From: Spirochaetaceae bacterium
GTDB taxonomy: Bacteria; Spirochaetota; Spirochaetia; Treponematales; Treponemataceae
Reading direction: 5' to 3'
Length of the DNA: 64,000 nucleotides
NCBI GenBank assembly: GCA_017936665.1
Contig: JAGBFB010000032.1
Span: forward strand, 1-64,000
Part shown: positions 24,737 through 33,999 of the stretch, piece by piece
How the letters are laid out: each line of letters opens with the position of its first letter
Numbering within the stretch: the stretch's first letter is position 1
Translations under genes and position numbers: made by a program
The notes under the pieces: model-generated
Seen by the model: the letters and a program-made list of their open reading frames with translations, nothing else
Database searches by the model: none
What the model was told of the DNA's origin: nothing

Positions 24737-25213
24737 TTAAATCTTCAAAATTTCTTTCTTTTTTGCATCAAAATCTTCTTGTGTAATTACGCCTTCATCA
24801 AGAAGTTTTTTGTATCTTTTTAATACAACAACAGAATCAAATTCTGCTTGGGAAGCAGCTTGAACTTGAGCTATGGCTTCTGATGAAACAACTGGAGTAC
24901 CATCTGTAGGTCCCCCCCCATTGCGGCAGCAGCAGTAGCAGCTTCTTTTTCTCTTGCTTTCATCGCTTTTTCACCAGCTTTTGTAAGTTGATCATGTTCC
25001 ACAACTTTTCCTGGATTATCTAATTCAAAACATTGTCTTGAACAATACTTTCCTACAAATAATAACGGAAAAATTCTATATTGATAATCACTCCCCCCCC
25101 CACCTACCTTTTTTATCATACATACCACATTGAGAGCTGAGAGTTTTACACATTTTACATCTTTTTTGCCTATACATATCGCAAAAAGGAATTTTTTTAT
25201 TTAATATACCCAT
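24737..25213 (-). CDS. SHOCT-domain protein interrupted by two poly-G tracts (phase-variable)
   Basis: Starts at ATG 25213 (AAGGAG upstream) and encodes a Cys-rich N-terminus (C11, C19, C22, C29; MYRQKRCKMCKTLSSQCG) resembling a small zinc-binding module. At the G9 tract (25093-25101) the frame runs into TGA after 41 residues. One G fewer would join the frame WGGSDYQYRIFPLLFVGKYC, whose next part contains an Ala/Lys-rich helix. At the second tract (G8, 24912-24919) this middle frame again leaves register; one G more would join the C-terminal SHOCT domain LKRYKKLLDEGVITQEDF. The total length is a multiple of three, so the outer parts share a frame. Three products are possible: 41, 113 or about 158 residues. 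As written the gene is off. Homopolymer sequencing error is the alternative. The function of SHOCT proteins is unknown; the domain is often oligomerising. Confidence 0.75.
24912..24919. repeat. Intragenic C8 tract (poly-G, coding strand)
   Basis: Eight C within the SHOCT gene. Nine (or six) would restore the frame from the middle segment into the SHOCT domain. Confidence 0.75.
25093..25101. repeat. Intragenic C9 tract (poly-G, coding strand)
   Basis: Nine C within the same gene. Eight would restore the frame from the Cys-rich N-terminus into the middle segment. Confidence 0.75.
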
Positions 25214-25393
25214 AATTTACTCCTTATTTTTTAGGTATTATATTAATAAGACAAAAGTCTTATCATTTAAGTTCATCATATACCTAAATTTTCTTGCTGT
25301 AGTGAGTATTTACTACTCAATTTTTAGTGAGTTATACACATAGGTTTTAATGTGTATTTTTGTCCACTTTTATTGACTGGTATAAAGTGTTGA

Positions 25394-25479
25394 AAACTCC
25401 ATAGAAAAAGTGTATATTATTAACATAAACTCGCTTGAAAAAGTGTAATTTTTATCAAAAACTCCCTAAAAAAAGTGTC
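25394..25479. repeat. Three direct repeats upstream of ATPase gene 1 (32-33 bp period)
   Basis: Units begin aaactccatagaaaaagtgt (25394), aaactcgcttgaaaaagtgt (25427) and aaactccctaaaaaaagtgt (25459). Each is about 21 bp of conserved sequence plus an 11-12 bp AT-rich spacer. The last copy ends 13 bp before the ATG and directly abuts the ribosome site TTAGGAG. This suggests operators overlapping the promoter and leader, or a cassette boundary. Confidence 0.75.
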
Positions 25480-25492
25480 TTAGGAGATTTTT

Positions 25493-26827
25493 ATGTTTAG
25501 AAGAAAAATAATGGCAGAACTAGAAGTCTGGAAGAATTCTAGTGGAAAAAAGAAGGCTCTTGTTATAAAAGGTCTTCGCCAAATTGGAAAAACTTATAGT
25601 GTTCGAGAATTTGCAAAAGAAAATTATAAAAATGTTGTGTATGTAAATTTTAAAGAAAACGAAAGTGCTAAAAAAATCTTTGATTATGATTTGAATGTAA
25701 ACAGAATAATTATAGATTTATCTGCATTAATTCCAAATTCTCGATTTGAAGAAGGAAATACTGTAATTATTTTTGATGAAATTCAGGAGTGTGCAAATGC
25801 TCGGTCCAGTATTAAACCTTTTTGCGAAGATGGAAGATTCGATATTATTGCTACAGGCTCTCTTCTTGGAATAAAAGGATATAATAAAAAGAAAGGAAAA
25901 GGCGTTCCAACAGGATTTGAGCGTGTTGTCTATATGAAGCCTATGGATTTTGAAGAATTTCTATGGGCAAAAGGTATAAATGAAAATGTTATTGCTTATA
26001 TTCGTGAATGTTACGAAACTAAAACTCCTGTAAGCGAAGCAACTCATCAGGCAATGCTTAGATATTTTAAAGAATATATTTGTGTTGGTGGGTTACCTTA
26101 TATTGTTGATAGATTTATTTCTACAAATGATATGAATGTAGTTTGGCAAGAGCAACATGATATTATTGAAGAATACAAAGATGATTTTGGTAAACATCTT
26201 GATGAAAACGAAAATGAAGAAATTGATTTTTCTTTGCTTGGTAGAATAAACAAAGTTTTTGATTCAATTCCAGCTCAGTTAGCAAAGGAAAATAAAAAAT
26301 TTGTATTTTCTGCATTGGAAAAAAAAGGTCGTTCAGAAAAATATCTTCCTGCAATTCAATGGTTGTGTGATTTTGGAATTATAAATCTTTGTTACAATCT
26401 TAGTAATATTTCAGACCCACTTGAAGGAAACAAAATAGATAGTATTTTTAAAATCTATATGCAGGATTCAGGTCTATTTATTTCAATGCTTGATCGGGAT
26501 TGTGCTGCAAAAATTCTTTCTGGAGATTTAGGATTTTATAAAGGTGCTATTTTTGAAAATATCATAGCTGACAGTTTTTCAAAACAAGATAAAAAACTTT
26601 ATTATTTTCATAAAGACTCTGGTCTTGAAATAGATTTTGTTTCAAAAATAAAGAATGAAATCTCACTTATTGAAGTAAAAGCAACAACAGGAAATACAAA
26701 ATCTGCAAATACCGTTTTAAAAAATCCTCAATATGATGTGAATATATGCTATAAACTTTCAGAAAACAACGTTGGTGTTGTTGAAAACAAAATAACAATT
26801 CCATATTATATGGCGTTTCTTTTGTAA
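25493..26827 (+). CDS. AAA+ ATPase with DUF4143 domain (1)
   Basis: 444 residues. The N-terminal AAA domain has Walker A GLRQIGKTY (about residues 26-34), Walker B VIIFDEIQE and a sensor-like ATGSLLGIK. Residues from about 280 form the DUF4143 region, ending in a PD-(D/E)XK-like signature: ENIIADSF ... GLEIDFV ... LIEVKA. Such proteins are abundant and often in many copies in anaerobes including treponemes; their biological role is not established. Two lines of thought exist: a defence or toxin-like nuclease, or a selfish cassette. The gene stands alone behind a three-copy repeat array, with a good ribosome site. Confidence 0.88.
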   Translation: MFRRKIMAELEVWKNSSGKKKALVIKGLRQIGKTYSVREFAKENYKNVVYVNFKENESAKKIFDYDLNVNRIIIDLSALIPNSRFEEGNTVIIFDEIQECANARSSIKPFCEDGRFDIIATGSLLGIKGYNKKKGKGVPTGFERVVYMKPMDFEEFLWAKGINENVIAYIRECYETKTPVSEATHQAMLRYFKEYICVGGLPYIVDRFISTNDMNVVWQEQHDIIEEYKDDFGKHLDENENEEIDFSLLGRINKVFDSIPAQLAKENKKFVFSALEKKGRSEKYLPAIQWLCDFGIINLCYNLSNISDPLEGNKIDSIFKIYMQDSGLFISMLDRDCAAKILSGDLGFYKGAIFENIIADSFSKQDKKLYYFHKDSGLEIDFVSKIKNEISLIEVKATTGNTKSANTVLKNPQYDVNICYKLSENNVGVVENKITIPYYMAFLL

Positions 26828-26924
26828 AAATTTAGATAAAAAGGTGACAAATTGAACTTTTTTACTTTGTTTTGTTATATTATTTAAATCTTTCTTATTA
26901 AAGTTTTTTTTCAAGGAGAAGCCC

Positions 26925-27224
26925 ATGTCTGTTGAAATAATCGAACAAGTTACATCTTTTAGTGAATATATGCAAGGAACTAGCATACTTCCAAAGGCAA
27001 AAAATGGATACTGGACTGTTTCTAAAACAAATGCTTTTGATAAAATAAAATATTACGATTATCACATTGAATATAAAAGTTTAATAGACTGTGACCATAA
27101 TTTTAGAGGAAAAAATAAAGATTTTGTTTCTGGACTAAAACAACTGGGTTTAGATATATGTTTTCTTAGGTATAGAAATAATTATTATGAGAAAGGATCA
27201 ATAACAATTTATATGATTTTATAA
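26925..27224 (+). CDS. Small hypothetical protein between the two ATPase genes
   Basis: 99 residues behind a strong ribosome site (AAGGAG, seven bases before the ATG), so it is probably translated. The sequence (SFSEYMQGTSILPKAKNGYW, then CDHNFRGKNKDF) has no signal peptide or TM segment. The start (IIEQVTSFSEY) and the F-R-G tripeptide faintly recall the opening of FRG-domain proteins, but this is too weak to name. It could be the remnant of a longer gene. It lies about 100 bp after ATPase 1 and 42 bp before the array of ATPase 2. Confidence 0.55.
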   Translation: MSVEIIEQVTSFSEYMQGTSILPKAKNGYWTVSKTNAFDKIKYYDYHIEYKSLIDCDHNFRGKNKDFVSGLKQLGLDICFLRYRNNYYEKGSITIYMIL

Positions 27225-27265
27225 ACCACAGTCGAACCTGTTGTAATGATGCTGTTGTTTTTACC

Positions 27266-27345
27266 AAAATATCGCAGTTTTACAGGGTAAAAACTCTAAA
27301 ATATCGCAGTTTTACTAGACAAAAACTCTAAAATATCGCAGTATA
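27266..27345. repeat. Three direct repeats upstream of ATPase gene 2 (32-bp period)
   Basis: aaaatatcgcagttttac at 27266 and 27298 and aaaatatcgcagtatat at 27330, exactly 32 bp apart; the 14-base spacers of the first two units end identically in aaaaactct. The last copy ends five bases before the ATG at 27351, leaving no ribosome site, so the third copy may overlap the transcription start. The design is the same as for the array at 25394, but the unit sequence differs. Confidence 0.78.
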
Positions 27346-27350
27346 TAATT

Positions 27351-28628
27351 ATGACAAGAGAATCTATAGAAATAACATTGCATGAACAAAAAGAGGAATT
27401 TGAAACAAAGAAGAACATGAATGTTTGTTCACGTGCAGAAGAATCTTTAATAAATCTAAATAGTAATTTAGCACAAGTTGTAATTGGCATTAGAAGAAGC
27501 GGAAAATCAACTTTGTGTATGAATGTAATAAAAAAATCAAACATAAATTTTGCTTATGTGAATTTTGATGATGAACGATTTTCTTCTGCTAGTTCTGAAG
27601 ATTTAAATGTTATTCTTGAATGTCTATATAAAATTTACGGTGACTTCAATCATCTATTTTTAGATGAAATACAAAATATTGATTCTTGGCATCTTTTTGT
27701 AAACAGACTTTTGCGTTCTGGAATGCATTTACTTATTACTGGTTCAAATGCAAAACTTTTAAGTGGAGAATTAGCCACACATCTTACAGGTCGATATATT
27801 CAAACTGAATTATTTCCTTTTTCTTTTAAAGAATATTGCCAGTACAAAAAAATTAACACTTCTTATTCAACAACAAAAGAAAAAGGTCTTTTACAAGCGG
27901 TTTTTGAGGAATATCTTAAAGATGGTGGGTTCCCTGAACTACTAGAAGAAAATAGAAAACAAACTTATATAAATACACTTGTTAATAATATTCTACAAAA
28001 TGATATTGAAAATCGTTATTCTATAAAATATAAAGTTGCCTTTGAACAACTTGCACACCATCTTTTAAACAATGCTCCTTCTACAATGAATTATAAAGAC
28101 TTACAAAATACCTTTGGGTTTAAGTCTGACCATACAGTTGAAAACTATGTAAATTACTGTAAAAATGCCTATCTAATTTGTGGTTTGCATAAATATTCTG
28201 CAAAAAGTAAAATTAGAATTCGTGATGAAAAAACATATGCAGTAGATGTTGCTCTTATGAATAATAGACAAAATGCTTTTGCAGGAGAAAATTTTGGTTG
28301 GAGGCTTGAAACAATTATATACATTGAATTACTCCGACGATACAAAAACCAAGGATACGATATTTACTATTATAGCGAAACTTCTGGCGAATGTGATTTT
28401 GTAATTTGCCAAGGTAAAACAGTTTATCAATTAATACAAGTTAGTTATGATATATCTTCACCTAAAACATTAAAACGAGAAATAAACGGACTTTTACTTG
28501 CATCAAAAAAAACAGGTTGTACAAATCTTTTGTTAATAACAAACCATGATGATTATTCTATTACAAAGGAAAATCAAAATATTTCTGTAATAAGTGCCTA
28601 TAGTTGGCTTGTGAATTTTCAAAACTAA
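27351..28628 (+). CDS. AAA+ ATPase with DUF4143 domain (2)
   Basis: 425 residues. Walker A GIRRSGKSTLC is at about residues 45-55, Walker B LFLDEIQNI follows, then ITGSNAKLLSGELATHLTGRY (sensor and arginine region) and GGFPELL, the typical family order. The C-terminal nuclease-like part reads ETIIYIELLRRY ... GECDFVICQ ... LIQVSYD; here the final lysine of the E-x-K signature is not evident (QVSYD), unlike ATPase 1, so nuclease activity is doubtful. It is only distantly similar to ATPase 1, so the pair are family members rather than a recent duplication. No ribosome site is visible. Confidence 0.87.
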   Translation: MTRESIEITLHEQKEEFETKKNMNVCSRAEESLINLNSNLAQVVIGIRRSGKSTLCMNVIKKSNINFAYVNFDDERFSSASSEDLNVILECLYKIYGDFNHLFLDEIQNIDSWHLFVNRLLRSGMHLLITGSNAKLLSGELATHLTGRYIQTELFPFSFKEYCQYKKINTSYSTTKEKGLLQAVFEEYLKDGGFPELLEENRKQTYINTLVNNILQNDIENRYSIKYKVAFEQLAHHLLNNAPSTMNYKDLQNTFGFKSDHTVENYVNYCKNAYLICGLHKYSAKSKIRIRDEKTYAVDVALMNNRQNAFAGENFGWRLETIIYIELLRRYKNQGYDIYYYSETSGECDFVICQGKTVYQLIQVSYDISSPKTLKREINGLLLASKKTGCTNLLLITNHDDYSITKENQNISVISAYSWLVNFQN

Positions 28629-29065
28629 AAAACCTGTGCGTTCAACGCACTATTTTTCTATGCACTTCTACTCATTACAGAATTTCTAAACTATATACAA
28701 GAGAAATTCAATGTAGTTTTTACACAAATAGTAATGTTCTTTTAAAGAAGCTTGATATTGAACAGAAAACTCATATTTATAGAATAGTTCAAGAAGCTAT
28801 GACAAATGCAGCAAAACACGCAAATCCTACTGAAATAAAAGTTGTTGTTAGAGAAGATTTAGAAAATAATTTAATAAATTTTTTTATCACTGATGATGGA
28901 TGTGGTTTTAATAATAAAACAGTCAAAGAAATTGGCATAGAAAAAAGTACAAAACTTGGACTAAAGGGAATGGAATCTAGGGCTATTCTTCTAAATGGAA
29001 ATCTACAAATTCAGTCTGATGAAGAAACTGGAACTCATATTAAATTGGTTGTACCTGTAAATTAA
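28604..29065 (+). pseudogene. C-terminal fragment of a NarL/LiaS-type sensor histidine kinase
   Basis: The open frame of 153 codons overlaps the end of the ATPase gene. Recognisable kinase sequence begins only near residue 34: HIYRIVQEAMTNAAKHA (N box), FFITDDGCGFN (G1 box), LGLKGMESRAILLNGNL (G2 region) and GTHIKLVVP at the end. The sensor, TM and HisKA_3 (phospho-acceptor) parts are missing, and no response regulator is adjacent. It is best read as a decayed two-component gene cut by insertion of the ATPase cassette. The ATP-binding half could still fold if expressed. Confidence 0.72.
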
Positions 29066-29097
29066 GTTTTCCAGTCCTTGCTAAATCTCTACTCTAA

Positions 29098-29126
29098 TTG
29101 CATACACTGTCATTTTATGCTATAAT
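29098..29126 (+). promoter_or_regulatory. Sigma-70-type promoter of purH
   Basis: TTGCAT (29098-29103), a 17-bp spacer and a perfect TATAAT (29121-29126), 38 bp upstream of the purH start. Confidence 0.7.
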
Positions 29127-29164
29127 CTGTACAAATTTAATTTTATTTACATATCGAGGTTGTC

Positions 29165-30778
29165 ATGAAAAAAAGAGCACTTATGAGTGTCTTTGTAAAA
29201 GATGGTATACTTGAATTGGCTCAGTACTTAAAAAGTGCTGATTGGGAAATTCTTTCTACTGGTGGAACTGCAAAATATTTAACACAAAATGGAATTGAAG
29301 TTACTGATGTAAGTTCTGTAACAAATTTTCCAGAATGTCTTGATGGACGCGTAAAAACTCTTCACCCAGCAATCCACGCAGGTTTACTTGCTCGTCGAGA
29401 TAATCCAGAACATATGAAAACTATCCAAGATTTAGACATTAACACAATTGATTTAGTGTGTGTAAATCTTTATCCTTTCTTTGAAAAAGTACAAGCAGGG
29501 CTTACTTTCCCAGAAACTGTGGAATTTATCGATATTGGTGGACCTACAATGATTCGTGCTGCTGCAAAAAATTATCAAGATGTTATCGTTTTAACAGATC
29601 CAGCAGATTACGAAGTTGTAATTGAAGGCTTAAAAACAGGTGATGTTCCTGTTGAAGTAAAAAGATATTTAGCAGGCAAAGTTTTCAATTTAACTTCTGC
29701 TTATGATGCTGCTGTTAGCCGCTTTATGCTTGGTAGCGAAAATCCTGAAGAAAATGAATTGCAACACTACTACACAATGCCTTTAGAAAAATCACAGGAA
29801 TTACGCTATGGCGAAAATGCTCATCAAAAAGCTGCTCTCTATTTAACTGCTGACCACAAAGGTGCTTTTGGAGGAATGGAACAATTCCAAGGAAAAGAAC
29901 TTTCTTACAATAATATCCGCGACTTAGATGTGGCTTGGAAAGCTGTTAGTGCTTACAATAAATTTGTAAAAAATGCAGAAAGCGTAAAATCAGATGATGG
30001 TTCTACTGTAAACTTTGCAGGAACTGAAGGTTCAATTTTTACTATTGCATTAAAACACAACACTCCATGTGGTGCTGCTTTAGGGAAAGATGCTCTTGAT
30101 TCATACAAAAAAACTTATGAATGTGATCCAGTTTCTATCTTTGGTGGAATTATCGGATGTAGTGGAACTATCGATAAGGCTGCTGCAGAAGAAATGGTAA
30201 AATGCTTTTTGGAAGTTATCGTTGCTCCTGATTTTACAGAAGAAGCATTGGAAGTTTTTAAAGCAAAGAAAAATCTTAGAATCATAAAAGCAACAATTGA
30301 AGCAACAGAATTTTTTGACTCAATGAGTGTTGACGGTGGTCTTTTAGTACAAAGCCGTGATAATCAACTTTTTGAAAAATGGAATGTTGTTACAAAAGCA
30401 AAACCTACTCAAGACCAAATTGATGAAATGGCTTTTGGTATGACAGTTGCAATGTTTGCAAAATCAAATGCAATCGTAGTTGTAAAAGATAAAACTGCAA
30501 TTGGAATTGGTTGTGGTCAAACAAATAGAATTTGGGCTGCTGGTCAAGCATTAAGCCGTGCAAAAGAAGTTACTGATAGATTAGGAACATCTCAAGCAGA
30601 AGTTCTTATTAGTGATGCTTTCTTTCCATTTGCAGACTGCGTAGAAGAAGCAGCAAAATTTAATATTAAAGCAATTATTCAACCAGGTGGTTCTATCAGA
30701 GATCAAGAATCAATTGATGCTGCTGATAAACTTGGTATTGCAATGGTATTTACTGGAGCAAGACACTTTAAACACTAA
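29165..30778 (+). CDS. purH: Bifunctional AICAR formyltransferase / IMP cyclohydrolase
   Basis: 537 residues, close to the usual 510-530. The N-terminal MGS-like IMP cyclohydrolase domain (about 1-195) shows ILSTGGTAKYL and the signature DGRVKTLHPAIHAGLL. The C-terminal formyltransferase domain shows LRYGENAHQKAALY, ELSYNNIRDLDVAW, the catalytic KHNTPCGAA and SDAFFPFADCVEEAA. It carries out the last two steps of purine synthesis (AICAR to FAICAR to IMP) in the cytosol. GAGG precedes the ATG. MraY follows after 23 bases, so a purH-mraY-glnN transcript is possible. Confidence 0.96.
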   Translation: MKKRALMSVFVKDGILELAQYLKSADWEILSTGGTAKYLTQNGIEVTDVSSVTNFPECLDGRVKTLHPAIHAGLLARRDNPEHMKTIQDLDINTIDLVCVNLYPFFEKVQAGLTFPETVEFIDIGGPTMIRAAAKNYQDVIVLTDPADYEVVIEGLKTGDVPVEVKRYLAGKVFNLTSAYDAAVSRFMLGSENPEENELQHYYTMPLEKSQELRYGENAHQKAALYLTADHKGAFGGMEQFQGKELSYNNIRDLDVAWKAVSAYNKFVKNAESVKSDDGSTVNFAGTEGSIFTIALKHNTPCGAALGKDALDSYKKTYECDPVSIFGGIIGCSGTIDKAAAEEMVKCFLEVIVAPDFTEEALEVFKAKKNLRIIKATIEATEFFDSMSVDGGLLVQSRDNQLFEKWNVVTKAKPTQDQIDEMAFGMTVAMFAKSNAIVVVKDKTAIGIGCGQTNRIWAAGQALSRAKEVTDRLGTSQAEVLISDAFFPFADCVEEAAKFNIKAIIQPGGSIRDQESIDAADKLGIAMVFTGARHFKH

Positions 30779-30801
30779 AATTTTTAAGCAAGGGTTAAAC
30801 C

Positions 30802-31872
30802 ATGTTATATTATTTCGGTTCGTTATTTGTTGAATCTTTTGGACCTGCAAGGTTACTTCAATCTTACACTGTATTGATTGGATTATCTTTGTTTGTGGGT
30901 TTTACTTTAAGTTACTTTTTTCTTCCAAAATTTTTCAAGTTTTTGCCAAGTGATAGAGGTAGAGAATTTACTTTAACGGCAGAAGCCGCCAAAGGAAAGC
31001 CAACTGGTGGAGGAGTTGTTTTTATATCAATTTTTGTCATTACGGTTTTTATTTTTGTACCTCTTGATTTATTACAAATTTCAATCTTGATATTAACTTG
31101 GTTGACCATGCTTACAGGATTTCTTGATGATAGAGCAATAACAAGTTGGGGAGAATATCGCAAGGGCGCACTAGACTTAATTATCTGTGTTGCAGCATCT
31201 TTTGTTTTATATTTTCTCAATGATAGAGTACAACAAGGACAATCAATACAATTTTGGCTTCCATTTGTAACAAAGCCTGTAACAATCGCACCTTGGTTAT
31301 TTATTACGATTTCAACAGTTCTTTTATGGATGTCAATTAACACAACAAACTGTACCGATGGCGTAGACGGATTATCTAGTACATTAGTTTTAATCGGTTT
31401 AATCACCATGGGAGTAATTTTTTACTTCATACTTGGACACAAAGAAATTTCCGCATATCTTCTTGTTCCGCATTTAAAAGATGGCGCAACTTGGGGTTTA
31501 ATGTGTTTTGCTTTAAGTGGCGTTTTAATGGGATATTTGTGGCACAATGCATTTCCTAGCAAAGTTTTAATGGGTGATGCAGGAAGTAGAGCCTTAGGAT
31601 TTTTTATCGGTGTATGTGTTATTGTTTCTGGAAATCCATTTTTGATTATCGCAACTTCTTCTATTATATTTATAAATGGTGGAATGGGATTACTCAAAGT
31701 TTTTTTGTTACGATTTTTCAAAATTCATGTTTTTAAGAACATTAGATTTCCTTTACATGACCACATGAGAAAATCTAGAAGTTGGTCTCCAACTCAAGTT
31801 TTAATAAAATTTATGATTCTTCAAGTTCTAATTACAATAGCATTGTTAGGAATCATATTTAAAATTAGATAA
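30802..31872 (+). CDS. mraY: Phospho-N-acetylmuramoyl-pentapeptide transferase
   Basis: 356 residues with about ten membrane segments. It transfers phospho-MurNAc-pentapeptide to undecaprenyl phosphate, forming lipid I. The conserved catalytic sites are visible: KGKPTGGGV-like KPTGGGVVFI, the NTTNCTDGVDGLSS loop, VLMGDAGSRALGF and the C-terminal FPLHDHMRKSR. It is away from the usual mur/dcw cluster; purH lies just upstream and glnN 24 bases downstream. The ribosome site AAGGG is modest. Confidence 0.94.
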   Translation: MLYYFGSLFVESFGPARLLQSYTVLIGLSLFVGFTLSYFFLPKFFKFLPSDRGREFTLTAEAAKGKPTGGGVVFISIFVITVFIFVPLDLLQISILILTWLTMLTGFLDDRAITSWGEYRKGALDLIICVAASFVLYFLNDRVQQGQSIQFWLPFVTKPVTIAPWLFITISTVLLWMSINTTNCTDGVDGLSSTLVLIGLITMGVIFYFILGHKEISAYLLVPHLKDGATWGLMCFALSGVLMGYLWHNAFPSKVLMGDAGSRALGFFIGVCVIVSGNPFLIIATSSIIFINGGMGLLKVFLLRFFKIHVFKNIRFPLHDHMRKSRSWSPTQVLIKFMILQVLITIALLGIIFKIR

Positions 31873-31896
31873 TCTTTTTTATTAGGAAAAAATTTA

Positions 31897-33981
31897 ATGG
31901 ATAAAATGAGTAACGTTCCTGAATATTTTGGTTGTATGGTTTTCAATGAAACAGTTATGAAAGCTAGACTTCCAAATGAAATTTTTAATTCTTTGAAAAA
32001 AACTATGGAAGAAGGTTCTGCCCTAGAATCTAACGTGGCAAACGAAGTTGCAAAAGCAATGAAAGAATGGGCAATTGAAAAAGGCGCTACTCATTATTCC
32101 CATTGGTTTCAGCCAATGACAGGAATTACTGCCGAAAAACACGATAGTTTTATTCATCCTATTGAAGATGGAAAAATTACCATGGAATTCAAAGGCAAAG
32201 AACTTATCAAAGGCGAAGGTGATGGTTCTAGTTTTCCTTCAGGTGGATTACGTGCAACTTTTGAAGCCCGTGGATATACAGCATGGGATCCAACAAGTTA
32301 TGCTTTTATAAAAGATGGAACACTTTGTATTCCAACAGCCTTTTGTTCTTACGACGGAAGTACTCTTGATAAAAAAACTCCCCTACTTCGTTCAATGGCA
32401 GAATTAGACAAACAATCTTGTAGATTATTAAAACTTTTTGGTAAAGAAGTAAAAAAAGTTACATCTACAGTTGGTGCTGAACAAGAATATTTTTTAATAG
32501 ATAAAAACTTATATCAGAAAAGAAAAGATTTAATTTTTTGTAACAGAACTTTATTTGGAGCAAAGCCTCCAAAGGGGCAAGAGTTAGAAGATCATTACTA
32601 CGGTGCAATTAAACCACGTATCGCAGAATTTATGAAAGACTTAGATGAGCAACTTTGGAAATTAGGAATTCCTTCTAAAACAAAACATAATGAAGTTGCT
32701 CCTTGTCAACATGAAATGGCTCCTGTTTTTACAACAACAAATCTTGCAGCAGATCAAAATCAGCTTACAATGGAAATTATGAAAAAGGTTGCTCAAGAAC
32801 ATGGAATGATTTGTATCTTGCACGAAAAACCTTTTGATGGATTAAACGGAAGTGGTAAACATAACAACTGGTCAATTTCAACTGACACTGGAGAAAACTT
32901 ACTTGAACCAGGAAACACTCCAGAAGAAAATGCACAGTTCCTTTTGGTACTTACTGCAATAATAAAAGCAGTTGATGAACATCAAGATTTACTTAGACTT
33001 TCTGTTGCTTCTCGTGGGAACGATTTACGCCTTGGTGGAGATGAAGCTCCGCCTGCAATTATTTCAATTTTCTTAGGAGATGAATTAACTGCAATCTTAG
33101 AATCTATAATGACAGGAAAACCTTACGACAAAAAAGCAAAAGAAGTTATGAAGTTGGGTGTAGATTCTCTTCCTGCTTTTCCTAAGGATAACACAGACAG
33201 AAACAGAACATCTCCATTTGCATTTACTGGAAACAAATTTGAATTTCGTTCTCTTGGTTCTTCAATGTCAATTTCTGGGCCGAATGTAATTATCAATACA
33301 ATTGTTGCAGATGTTTTTCAGGAGTTTGCAGAAAAATTAGAAGGTGCAAAAGATTTTAATCTTACCTTAAACGAACTCATAAAAGAAACATTAAATAAAC
33401 ACAAAAGAATTATTTTTAACGGCGACGGATATTCATCTGAATGGATTGAAGAAGCTAACAAGCGTAGTTTGTTAAATTTGAAAACCACAACAGAAGCTCT
33501 TCCTTATTTCTTGAAAAAAGAAAATATCCAACTTTTTGCAAAGCATGGAATTTATTCAGAAGAAGAAGTAAAAGCTCGTTACGAAATTCAAATGGAAGAA
33601 TATGCTAAATTAGTAAACATTGAAGTTAAAACAATGTTGGATTTAGCAGAAAAAGAAATTATTCCAGCGTGTATAAAATATTTAAAAGAAATTTCTGAAT
33701 CAGAAAAAATTATTGGTTCATCAAATTGTAAAGCCGCAACTTCAATAAAAAAAGATATTTCAAAATTTATTGATGGAGCCTTTGAGCAATTAAATAAATT
33801 GCGTGAATTAAAATTTGAAACTCAAAAAATTAATGATGCAACACAAAGAGCAACTACTTACACAAAAAAAGTAATTCCAGTAATGAATGCTTTACGAGAT
33901 TTTTGTGATGAGTTAGAAAAGAAAATTCCTTCTGGATATTGGCCGTTCCCAAATTATGCAGAAATTTTATTTAGAGTATAA
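31897..33981 (+). CDS. glnN: Type III glutamine synthetase
   Basis: 694 residues, typical of the large GSIII class found in Bacteroidetes, spirochaetes and others. It converts glutamate, ammonia and ATP to glutamine. Motifs: HWFQPMTG near the N-terminus, GAEQEYFLI (metal-binding Glu), [28 protein letters not shown] (ATP/Glu site), FRSLGSS and a helical C-terminus. No AMPylation-type regulation is expected for this class. It starts with AGGA before the ATG and is followed after 18 bases by an ABC ATPase gene. Confidence 0.96.
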   Translation: MDKMSNVPEYFGCMVFNETVMKARLPNEIFNSLKKTMEEGSALESNVANEVAKAMKEWAIEKGATHYSHWFQPMTGITAEKHDSFIHPIEDGKITMEFKGKELIKGEGDGSSFPSGGLRATFEARGYTAWDPTSYAFIKDGTLCIPTAFCSYDGSTLDKKTPLLRSMAELDKQSCRLLKLFGKEVKKVTSTVGAEQEYFLIDKNLYQKRKDLIFCNRTLFGAKPPKGQELEDHYYGAIKPRIAEFMKDLDEQLWKLGIPSKTKHNEVAPCQHEMAPVFTTTNLAADQNQLTMEIMKKVAQEHGMICILHEKPFDGLNGSGKHNNWSISTDTGENLLEPGNTPEENAQFLLVLTAIIKAVDEHQDLLRLSVASRGNDLRLGGDEAPPAIISIFLGDELTAILESIMTGKPYDKKAKEVMKLGVDSLPAFPKDNTDRNRTSPFAFTGNKFEFRSLGSSMSISGPNVIINTIVADVFQEFAEKLEGAKDFNLTLNELIKETLNKHKRIIFNGDGYSSEWIEEANKRSLLNLKTTTEALPYFLKKENIQLFAKHGIYSEEEVKARYEIQMEEYAKLVNIEVKTMLDLAEKEIIPACIKYLKEISESEKIIGSSNCKAATSIKKDISKFIDGAFEQLNKLRELKFETQKINDATQRATTYTKKVIPVMNALRDFCDELEKKIPSGYWPFPNYAEILFRV

Positions 33982-33999
33982 TTGTTACAGAGGTTTATT

